From: JACQXM01 sp964569425
Lineage (GTDB): Bacteria; Planctomycetota; Phycisphaerae; UBA1845
Assembly (NCBI GenBank): GCA_964569425.1
Contig: CAZMVD010000124.1
Location: 1-12,160 of the forward strand
Direction: 5' to 3'
Length of the DNA stretch: 12,160 nt
Numbering within the stretch: position 1 is the stretch's first letter; each line of letters starts with the position of its first letter. Of this stretch, positions 1 through 5,534 are shown one piece after another. A program made the position numbers and the translations under genes. The notes under the pieces are model-generated. The model made no database searches and was not told the DNA's origin. It saw only the letters and a program-made list of their open reading frames with translations.

Positions 1-18
1 GTGCCACTGCTCTGCTGG
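1..18. repeat. Truncated REP-like repeat end
   Basis: The first 12 bases match the first 12 bases of the terminal repeat beginning at 19, then diverge. It looks like a fragment of another copy of the same palindromic repeat, so RAYT-type repeats sit head to tail here. The window starts inside it, so its full extent is unknown. Confidence 0.5.
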
Positions 19-41
19 GTGCCACTGCTCTGTGAGCAGTG
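19..41. repeat. Left-end REP-like hairpin
   Basis: Arms CACTGCTC (23-30) and GAGCAGTG (34-41) form an 8-bp stem with a TGT loop, preceded by GTGC. The same structure recurs at 691-713 with one substitution, and in reverse complement at 826-848. Confidence 0.75.
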
Positions 42-80
42 CCCTTCGGAAGTCATCAACGCTTCTGTTATCATGACAAC

Positions 81-707
81 GTGAAACACAGAATTCGCAA
101 GACACGAAAAGCGTGGGACGAGCCGGGTCACGCGCACTTCTTGACGTACTCGTGTTACCGCCGGCTGCCGCTCCTGCGGCGCAATCGATCCCGGTGGTGG
201 GTCGTCAAAGCGCTGCACACGGTTCGACGTGAACTCGACGTGGCGCTGTGGGCGTACGTGATCATGCCCGAACACGTGCATGTCCTGCTCTGCCCGCGCC
301 GGCCGCGATACGAAATGCGCGTGGTCCTGTCGGCCCTGAAGCGCCCGGTCGCCGCCGCGGCCAAGACGTTTCTGCTGGAACGAAACCGCACCGACTGGCT
401 GGAACGGCTGACGGTCCGATACCCGACGCGGACGGTCTTCCGCTTCTGGCAGGCAGGCGGCGGATTCGACCACAATGTCTTCAAAGACAAGACCGTGGCG
501 GTGCTGATAGAGTACATTCACGCCAACCCCGTGCGACGCGGACTGGTTCAGCATCCGACGGAATGGGAATGGTCGAGCGCGCGATGGTGGGACGGACGAA
601 GCGACGTCCACTCGAAATGGACCACCCGGATGCCTGACGGCGTGGCCGACACGCAAAGACACTGCGCTGCGCAGTGCGGCTGGATGCTGTGTGCCACTGC
701 TATGTGA
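81..707 (+). CDS. REP-associated tyrosine transposase (RAYT, Y1/HUH family)
   Basis: Predicted single-strand DNA transposase of the IS200/IS605-related RAYT group, which cuts and joins at REP-type hairpins using an HUH site and one tyrosine. Numbering from the GTG at 81 (208 aa), an N-terminal core carries the family pattern EPGHAHFLTYSCYRRLPLL (residues 14-32). The HUH motif is at MPEHVHVLL (H65, H67), and the C-terminal EYIHANPVRRGLV (144-156) contains Y145, the likely but unproven catalytic tyrosine. WEWSSARWW follows. An in-frame GTG at 39 lies inside the terminal hairpin and would add 14 residues unlike the family start, so 81 is preferred; neither has a strong ribosome-binding site. The last 20 or so residues are encoded by the element's right end and the next element's left hairpin, whose TGA supplies the stop. 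All core motifs are present, so it may be functional. Confidence 0.85.
   Translation: MKHRIRKTRKAWDEPGHAHFLTYSCYRRLPLLRRNRSRWWVVKALHTVRRELDVALWAYVIMPEHVHVLLCPRRPRYEMRVVLSALKRPVAAAAKTFLLERNRTDWLERLTVRYPTRTVFRFWQAGGGFDHNVFKDKTVAVLIEYIHANPVRRGLVQHPTEWEWSSARWWDGRSDVHSKWTTRMPDGVADTQRHCAAQCGWMLCATAM
660..676. repeat. Right-end REP-like hairpin of the RAYT element
   Basis: A 17-bp palindrome with arms CACTGCGC and GCGCAGTG around a single central T. It occupies the position of the right-end hairpin in the deletion derivative (826-844) but has a different inner stem. It also lies inside the transposase reading frame. Confidence 0.6.
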
Positions 708-848
708 GCAGTGCCCTTCGGAAGTCACCAACGGTTCCGGTATCAAGACGACGTGGAACTCACAATACGCAAGACTCGAAAAGCGTGGGACGTGGATGCC
801 TGACGGCGTAGCCAACGCGCGAAAACACTGCTCACAGAGCAGTGGCAC
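691..848. mobile_element. MITE-like internally deleted copy of the RAYT element
   Basis: A 158-bp derivative. Bases 691-793 match 19-119 of the neighbouring element: the left hairpin, then the transposase N-terminal codons through the KTRKAWD segment. Bases 794-848 match the right end from about 628 onward. About 508 bp of coding sequence is missing. The transposase frame runs from the start region to a TGA just after the junction, so no protein is expected. Both ends are intact hairpins (left with one substitution), as expected for a non-autonomous element mobilised in trans. The junction falls where both sides share only a base or two, so a simple internal deletion is likely. Confidence 0.8.
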
Positions 849-905
849 ACGGGAATGTTGCGCGCGAAATGAGCCGTGCCACCCTGCGCATGAACCTTTC
901 GTTCA

Positions 906-1211
906 TCATCGCCGCAGCCAACCAGTCCAGCTACTTCTCGGAATCCCATTCATTTCAAAATACGCTTCCTCGCTCTCGAATTCGAAAACAGTGTCCACTT
1001 GGTCCCACGACAGAAGGCAGGAGCGATCTTTTCCCCAGTAAGCCTTCCTGCTGACGAATTGCCCCGCGATGAACCGCCGCTCATGCACCGTGACGAAACG
1101 ATAGTTTTTCACCGCCCCACCCCAGGAAGCACCTTTGTGCGGTTGCCGCATGAAAATGAGGAGCACTGGTGCCGCCAATCCGAACTCTGCCATTCCAACA
1201 TCCTCCATCAT
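906..1211 (-). CDS. Small hypothetical protein, last gene of the zinc-ribbon operon
   Basis: A 101-aa protein I do not recognise. Its start ATG overlaps the stop of the preceding gene by 4 nt (ATGA), the same arrangement as at the other two junctions of this operon, which is the main reason to accept it. A second ATG follows immediately. The N-terminus has a short hydrophobic stretch (residues about 8-21) that could be a weak membrane segment. The remainder is polar, with aromatic-rich patches (KNYRFVTVHERRF, WDQVDTVFEFE) suggesting a compact beta-rich fold, and it ends WTGWLRR. Codon choice looks normal for a coding sequence. It is not a paralogue of the three genes before it and has no zinc ribbon. 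It ends 57 bp from the MITE-like element, with no clear terminator between. Confidence 0.5.
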   Translation of the reverse strand: MMEDVGMAEFGLAAPVLLIFMRQPHKGASWGGAVKNYRFVTVHERRFIAGQFVSRKAYWGKDRSCLLSWDQVDTVFEFESEEAYFEMNGIPRSSWTGWLRR

Positions 1212-1774
1212 TCAACGCCGTTCGACGGAATCCCCCGCCCGCACTCCGGACACACCCCCGATACGTTCCCCGTCAGGTTGTACCCGCACGCCACGCACAA
1301 CCCCCGCCTCCGCCGCCGCCACCGCCGCACCGGACCGCGCACGAAGGCCACCGCCGGATAGGCCAGCAACAAACCTATGACCAAACCGTGGGGCACGGCC
1401 ACCGCTCGCATCCGCCCGGACGCAAACGGATAATCTAATGAAAGGAAAACCCCAAAAAGATGCGGCGAAAATAGCCCAGGGTATTCCCGATGAAATTCGG
1501 CGTCCGGGAACCGCGCGCTGCCAAACCAAGGCCATACCTCTCTATCGTGGCTATCCGGGGCTTTGAACGGTTTGTTGAACTGCAATTCGCCCGTCCGAAG
1601 CCACCCGTTAAGCGAAGCGAAATACAGGCAGCGCTGTTCGTTTTGATAGTATAGGTAACACCATTTCGGCAACGGCAACGGGGCGCTTGGCGACCCATCG
1701 TAGCTCACGGCCCACAGCCCTCCCACCACGAGTCCCAACACCGAAAGCACCACGATGACTGACTTGCGAATCAT
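1208..1774 (-). CDS. Membrane-anchored zinc-ribbon protein, paralogue 3
   Basis: A 188-aa protein: N-terminal membrane segment (about residues 4-24, after MIRK), a divergent central domain of about 100 residues, a second membrane segment (about 127-147), then a basic patch (RRWRRRRRG) and a C-terminal zinc ribbon with C160, C163, C175 and C178 (CVACGYNL...CPECG). Such ribbons at the C-termini of small proteins are typical of planctomycetes; the function is unknown. The topology would put the central domain outside and the ribbon in the cytoplasm (inferred from the positive charges). The reading frame is open 61 codons further upstream, but that part is an out-of-frame read of the preceding gene's ribbon. 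The ATG at 1774 overlaps the preceding stop by 4 nt and gives the MIRK start shared with the paralogues. The central domain shows little similarity to the other two copies. Confidence 0.75.
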   Translation of the reverse strand: MIRKSVIVVLSVLGLVVGGLWAVSYDGSPSAPLPLPKWCYLYYQNEQRCLYFASLNGWLRTGELQFNKPFKAPDSHDREVWPWFGSARFPDAEFHREYPGLFSPHLFGVFLSLDYPFASGRMRAVAVPHGLVIGLLLAYPAVAFVRGPVRRWRRRRRGLCVACGYNLTGNVSGVCPECGRGIPSNGVE

Positions 1775-2388
1775 CGTCGCCGCCCGCACTCCGGACACAC
1801 CCCCGACACGTTCCCCGTCAGGTTGTACCCGCACCCCACGCACAACCCCCGCCTCCGCCGCCGCCACCGCCGCACCGGCCCGAACATCAACGCCCACGCA
1901 GGATACAGTGCCAATGCCCCCGTTAAGCCCCACAAAGCTGAAACCAGTGAGCGCCAAGGCGCTAAGACGGCAATAGACATGGCCTTTGCTTCCAGATCTG
2001 GCGATAGCCCGAGGTGACGGCCTTTCGAATTGGTAAAGAACACCGAATGGTGGCGGGAGAATTGCCAGGCCCCGATCCGCTTATCCAGTTGCTTCAGGAG
2101 CAACGCATAGTCCCTTTCATGAGGTCGCCAGTCAGGCCAGAAAACCGGAATGGAATCCTGCTTCCACGCCTCGAAGCTGCGGGAAAGGGGGGACCATTGT
2201 CTGCGCAACCCGCCAGCAATCATGGTCCGTTTATGGTCGGAAACCACCAGCACATACCACCGCCCACTCCATTGGTCCGTGTCTCCGAATTGCATTCGAT
2301 CACGGATGTACACCGGCGCCCGCACTGCCAGCACCCCCGCCGCCACGGCCGAAACCGTCAACATCACAATGAACGCCTTTCGTATCAT
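1771..2388 (-). CDS. Membrane-anchored zinc-ribbon protein, paralogue 2
   Basis: A 205-aa protein and the middle member of the tandem triplet. It starts MIRKAFIVMLTVSAVAAG, almost the same as paralogue 1, with membrane segment 1 at about 4-24. The central part carries SGRWYVLVV and the pattern WSPLSRSFEAWK (residues 65-76), matching WEPLSQSYDAWK in paralogue 1, so these two share a true central domain. Membrane segment 2 is about 145-168, followed by FGPVRRWRRRRRG and a zinc ribbon with C183, C186, C198 and C201. The start chosen (ATG at 2388) overlaps the stop of paralogue 1 by 4 nt, implying translational coupling. An upstream in-frame extension exists but reads the neighbour's ribbon in the wrong frame. 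Function unknown; a membrane sensor or scaffold role would be a guess. Confidence 0.78.
   Translation of the reverse strand: MIRKAFIVMLTVSAVAAGVLAVRAPVYIRDRMQFGDTDQWSGRWYVLVVSDHKRTMIAGGLRRQWSPLSRSFEAWKQDSIPVFWPDWRPHERDYALLLKQLDKRIGAWQFSRHHSVFFTNSKGRHLGLSPDLEAKAMSIAVLAPWRSLVSALWGLTGALALYPAWALMFGPVRRWRRRRRGLCVGCGYNLTGNVSGVCPECGRRR
1781..1893. repeat. Repeated DNA module encoding the basic patch and zinc ribbon
   Basis: This stretch (the 3' end of paralogue 2) is nearly identical to 2395-2507 (paralogue 1) and, over its first 98 bp, to 1236-1333 (paralogue 3). Spacings are 614 and 545 bp. The identity includes synonymous positions, unlike the central parts of the genes, so this module is either recently duplicated or kept uniform by gene conversion. 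Confidence 0.8.
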
Positions 2389-3005
2389 CGCCCCCGCCCA
2401 CACTCCGGGCACACCCCGGACACGTTCCCCGTCAGGTTGTACCCACACCCCACGCACAATCCCCGCCTCCGCCGTCGCCACCGCCGCACCGGCCCGAACA
2501 TCAACGCACACGAGGGGTACGCCGCCAACACGACCCCCAGAACCCACAGCGCTGATATAGCCCACGTGGTCGGGGCTTTCCCAAAGATCCAGGTAGCTAA
2601 TGCTTCGCGGTCAGGTGGAGGTGGCATGCGCTGTCCACGGGAACTACCAAAGTATACCCATGAGATCAGGCTGATTTCACTGCCCCGGGACCGGTGAATC
2701 GCATGACTACGCAGCACTCGAAACGAATCAGACGTCTCCTCAGGTATACAGGTACCGCGTAGAGGTCCCAATTGCTTCTTCCACGCGTCGTACGATTGGC
2801 TCAACGGCTCCCAATCACTTCGCCAACCGATACTGAGCCTGGTTACACCCTCCCAATTTTCGATATTGACGAACCATTGGCCGGACCGCAGCGCAGAGTC
2901 ACCGATCCCAGCGCGGAACGGCATTCTTGTCGGCGCCCCCAGCGCCAGCGCCCCCGCTGCCACGGCCGAAACCGTCAACATCGTAATGAACGCTTTGCGT
3001 ATCAT
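2385..3005 (-). CDS. Membrane-anchored zinc-ribbon protein, paralogue 1 (first gene of operon)
   Basis: A 206-aa protein. Membrane segment 1 spans about residues 4-24, starting MIRKAFITML. The central domain includes SGQWFVNIE (41-49) and WEPLSQSYDAWK (65-76). Membrane segment 2 is about 146-168, then FGPVRRWRRRRRG and a zinc ribbon with C184, C187, C199 and C202. It heads a minus-strand operon whose next three genes each overlap by 4 nt. The start is the first ATG after the intergenic palindrome region, preceded by a weak GAGAAG and a TACAAT box very close to the start, so the transcript may have almost no leader. The ribbon is near-identical to those of the next two genes, while the central part diverges. 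The biochemical role is unknown. Confidence 0.78.
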   Translation of the reverse strand: MIRKAFITMLTVSAVAAGALALGAPTRMPFRAGIGDSALRSGQWFVNIENWEGVTRLSIGWRSDWEPLSQSYDAWKKQLGPLRGTCIPEETSDSFRVLRSHAIHRSRGSEISLISWVYFGSSRGQRMPPPPDREALATWIFGKAPTTWAISALWVLGVVLAAYPSCALMFGPVRRWRRRRRGLCVGCGYNLTGNVSGVCPECGRGR

Positions 3006-3016
3006 CGCCGCTTCTC

Positions 3017-3022
3017 ATTGTA
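3017..3022 (-). promoter_or_regulatory. Possible -10 box for the zinc-ribbon operon
   Basis: Reads TACAAT on the minus strand, ending 12 bases before the start codon at 3005. Transcription would begin within a few bases of the ATG, giving a nearly leaderless mRNA. No convincing -35 box is seen at the usual spacing (TCGTTT at 3045-3040 is a poor match). Confidence 0.25.
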
Positions 3023-3136
3023 CCCCTCCCCGCCGTCGGAAACGACCGGCTCTCGCACGGTCGGGCCCGCCACGCCGGCCCACGTTCGCTTCCCAACATC
3101 CGAAACCGCCGTCCCCCACCTCCGCTCCCGCGCGGA

Positions 3137-3230
3137 ACCCCGCAGGGGTCCTCGGTGATAGCCGGGGGTTTCGCGCAGCGATACCCCCGGTCACCGACCC
3201 CATGATGACCAATCGACCCTGACAGGGTCG
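3137..3230. repeat. Cluster of three palindromes in the divergent intergenic region
   Basis: Three hairpins, each with a 3-nt loop. (a) 3137-3149: ACCCC/GGGGT, loop GCA. (b) 3152-3197: a long nested stem of 7 bp (TCGGTGA/TCACCGA), a TAG bulge, 8 bp (CCGGGGGT/ACCCCCGG), one T-T mismatch and 4 bp (TCGC/GCGA), loop GCA. (c) 3214-3230: CGACCCT/AGGGTCG, loop GAC. The order and shape suggest a composite interspersed palindromic repeat (BIME-like) rather than a terminator: there is no T-run and both flanking genes are transcribed away from it. The rest of 3006-3383 shows no convincing gene. Confidence 0.65.
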
Positions 3231-3383
3231 TCCCACCTCCCTCGAAATCGATGCCGCACCTCAACGCCATTGGCGCGCCGCTCCGTTCCGATGAAACATG
3301 TCCAAACCGATTCTCGGGCCGACCTTTCCCGTCAGCCGCACCCCATTCCAGCCCCCGCGCGCCGCAGACCGATATCTCCTATC

Positions 3384-5273
3384 ATGCCCTGCATCCTCGC
3401 CGTCATCCTCGCCCGCGCCGGCAGCAAGGGCCTGCCCGACAAATGCCTCCGCACACTCCGCGGCCGCCCGATCATCGCCTACACCTTCGCCCACGCCGCC
3501 GCCGCCCGCCACCTCACTGCCGCCGTTCTGACCACCGATTCCGATCCCGCCAAGGCCCTCGCGCGCGAATCCGGCATCGAGGTAATTGACCGCCCCGCCG
3601 AACTCGCCCACGACACCGCCACCGCCGACGCCGCCGCCCGCCACGCCGTCGAATCCTGGGAACGTGCCCACGCCCGCACCGTCGACGCCGTCGTGTTGCT
3701 CTACGGCAACATCCCCGTCCGCGCCGACGGCCTCATCGACCGCGCCGTCGATCATCTGGCTGCCACCCGTGCCGATTCCGTCCGCAGCGTCGCGCCGGTG
3801 ACCAAGCAGCACCCCGATTGGATTCACCGCCTCGACGGCGACCGCATGGTCCAGTTCCGCCCCAACTGCATCTACCGCCGCCAGGACCTCGAACCGCTCT
3901 ACTACCACGACGGAGCCGTTTGCGCCGTCACCCGCGCCGCGCTCTTCGCCGCCACGCCGGGCGACCACCAGTCGTTCCTGGGGAAGGACCGCCGCGCCAT
4001 CATCCAGCAGCCCGAGGACGCCGTGGACATCGACGGCCCCGTCGACCTGCTCACGGCCGAGGCCGTCCTTCGGCACGCCGACCGACCGAAAGAACACGAA
4101 CTGCCGGAAAGTCGGCGTGGTGTGGCACCGGCTTCCCAATCCCCTGTGGCACCGGCTTCCCAGCCGCCTGTGGCACCGGCTTCCAGCCGGTGCGCTTTGG
4201 GACCGTCTTTCCGGCCGGTCTCCCCTCCTTCCGTCCGAATCGCCAACCGCCCCATCGGCCGCGGCCACCCGACCTTCGTCATCGCCGAGGCCGGCGTCAA
4301 CCACGACGGCTCACTCGAAAAGGCCATCCAACTCGTGGATATCGCCGCCGCCACCGGCGCCGACGCGGTCAAGTTCCAGGTATTCCGCGCCGCCGATCTC
4401 GTCTCCGCCGCAACGCCCACCGCCGCCTACCAGCAAACCGCCACCGGCGAACACGATCAGCGCGCCATGCTGACCCGGCTGGAACTGAGCGACGACGCAT
4501 TCCGTGCCATCGCGCGGCACTGTCAGAACCGCGGCATCCATTTCCTCGCCACCCCCTTCGGCGTCCCCGAAGTCGCCCGCGTCGCCGCGCTGGGCGCCCC
4601 GGCCGTCAAGGTCGCCTCCACCGACTTGACCAACGTCCCCCTTCTCACCGCCGCCGCCGCTACAGGGTTGCCGCTCATCGTCTCCATCGGCGCCGCCACC
4701 CGCGAAGAAATCGCCGGCACCGTATCATTCCTTCGCGACCACGCCGCCGCCGAACGACTCATCCTGCTCCACTGCGTCAGCGCCTATCCCGCCCCCCTGT
4801 CCGCCCTCAACCTCGCCGCGATCCACGAACTCGCCGCGACCTTCAACGTCCCCGCCGGCTTCAGCGACCACAGCACCTCGACCCACACCGGCGCCTGGGC
4901 CGTCATGGCCGGCGCGTGCTTAATCGAGAAGCACTTCACCCACGACCGCAGCGCCCCCGGCCCGGACCACGCCATGTCCCTCTCACCCGCTGAACTCGCC
5001 GATTACATCGCCAACGTCCGATCGGCCCAGACCGCCTTGGGCAACGGCGAACTAGGTTTGAGCCCGATCGAAGCCGAGGTGCGCCGCGCCGCCGGCCGCA
5101 GCGTCACCACCGCCCGCGCCGTCGCCGCCGGAACCGCGCTAACCGCCGACCTGCTCATCCTCAAGCGCCCCGGCACCGGCATCGCCCCCGCCGACCTGCC
5201 CCGCCTCCTCGGCCGCCGCGCCCGCCGCGATATTCAGAGTGACACTGTCCTGACATGGGAGATGGTCGAATGA
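3384..5273 (+). CDS. neuA-neuB fusion: Fused acylneuraminate cytidylyltransferase (NeuA) - nonulosonate synthase (NeuB)
   Basis: A 629-aa bifunctional enzyme for nonulosonic (sialic-type) acids. Residues 1-231 are a NeuA-type cytidylyltransferase (CTP + sugar acid to CMP-sugar): nucleotide-binding ARAGSKGLPDK (10-20), RPNCIYRR (159-166) and the metal-binding DIDGP (D215, D217). Residues 283-540 are a NeuB TIM barrel, condensing phosphoenolpyruvate with an N-acyl hexosamine: FVIAEAGVNHDGS (298-310), GADAVKFQ (325-332), GFSDHS (492-497), KHFTHDR (516-522), GPDHAMSL (526-533). Residues about 568-629 are the SAF/antifreeze-like cap. The linker (about 246-282) is encoded by a short palindromic repeat. 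The frame is open 38 codons further upstream, but the ATG at 3384 places MPCILAVILARAG at the family start; no ribosome-binding site is evident. neuC follows. Whether the product is Neu5Ac, legionaminate or another sugar cannot be read from sequence. Confidence 0.88.
   Translation: MPCILAVILARAGSKGLPDKCLRTLRGRPIIAYTFAHAAAARHLTAAVLTTDSDPAKALARESGIEVIDRPAELAHDTATADAAARHAVESWERAHARTVDAVVLLYGNIPVRADGLIDRAVDHLAATRADSVRSVAPVTKQHPDWIHRLDGDRMVQFRPNCIYRRQDLEPLYYHDGAVCAVTRAALFAATPGDHQSFLGKDRRAIIQQPEDAVDIDGPVDLLTAEAVLRHADRPKEHELPESRRGVAPASQSPVAPASQPPVAPASSRCALGPSFRPVSPPSVRIANRPIGRGHPTFVIAEAGVNHDGSLEKAIQLVDIAAATGADAVKFQVFRAADLVSAATPTAAYQQTATGEHDQRAMLTRLELSDDAFRAIARHCQNRGIHFLATPFGVPEVARVAALGAPAVKVASTDLTNVPLLTAAAATGLPLIVSIGAATREEIAGTVSFLRDHAAAERLILLHCVSAYPAPLSALNLAAIHELAATFNVPAGFSDHSTSTHTGAWAVMAGACLIEKHFTHDRSAPGPDHAMSLSPAELADYIANVRSAQTALGNGELGLSPIEAEVRRAAGRSVTTARAVAAGTALTADLLILKRPGTGIAPADLPRLLGRRARRDIQSDTVLTWEMVE
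4121..4220. repeat. Palindromic repeat array inside the neuA-neuB gene
   Basis: Three units beginning TGTGGCACCGGCTTCC start at 4121, 4145 and 4169 (24-bp period). The third is a complete hairpin (4173-4193: GCACCGGCT/AGCCGGTGC, loop TCC). A fourth, degenerate one (4201-4220) begins GACCG and ends CGGTC. I recall this kind of palindrome as a dispersed intergenic repeat in planctomycete genomes. Here it contributes in-frame codons (VAPASQSPVAPASQPPVAPAS) to the interdomain linker. Confidence 0.8.
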
Positions 5274-5283
5274 AAAGGATCTC

Positions 5284-5304
5284 GGATTGCGGATTGCGGA
5301 TTGC
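5284..5304 (+). repeat. Heptamer array GGATTGC x3
   Basis: Three perfect tandem copies directly after the neuA-neuB stop. The same heptamer recurs in the opposite orientation at 5575-5623. Similar to the short tandemly repeated repetitive (STRR) heptamers described in cyanobacteria. Confidence 0.85.
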
Positions 5305-5534
5305 GGTTGGTAGACAGTGGATCGAAGTCTCGGGGCAAGAGCCCACGGTCCCGATGACAATATCCGCGGACCGGCGTGCGTCACAGTTTTTCGTCGGGCA
5401 TGAGACTTGAGCCCGAGTCGAGTGCTCGCTGGTGAAAGGAATCCAGGGCCGATAAGATGCCGGGCATCGTTTCGTCGCTCGTCCTGCGGCAAACCGTGCC
5501 CTTGGCCTGGCACTTGGTCTTTGAAGTATCGCCA

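Larger units (their letters stand above)
19..682 (+). mobile_element. RAYT transposon (REPtron-like element) with terminal hairpins
   Basis: The element consists of a left-end hairpin at 19-41, a RAYT coding region, and a right-end hairpin at 660-676. The right boundary (about 682) is set by alignment with the shorter copy at 691-848, whose right end is the exact reverse complement (23 of 23 bases) of the left end at 19-41. The right end of this longer copy has drifted: its hairpin has arms CACTGCGC/GCGCAGTG instead of CACTGCTC/GAGCAGTG. RAYTs are known to act on REP-like palindromes. That this element is still mobile is inference; no target duplication was identified. Confidence 0.7.

Noticed and set aside
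691..1041. 116-codon plus-strand frame starting in the MITE-like element
   Set aside because: It reads the repeat ends in a different frame from the transposase and continues antisense into the last gene of the minus-strand operon.
3152..3197. Bidirectional rho-independent terminator
   Set aside because: Both adjacent genes are transcribed away from this point and there is no T-run after the stem.
3261..4304. 347-codon minus-strand frame opposite neuA
   Set aside because: Antisense shadow of the NeuA domain with no recognisable motifs.
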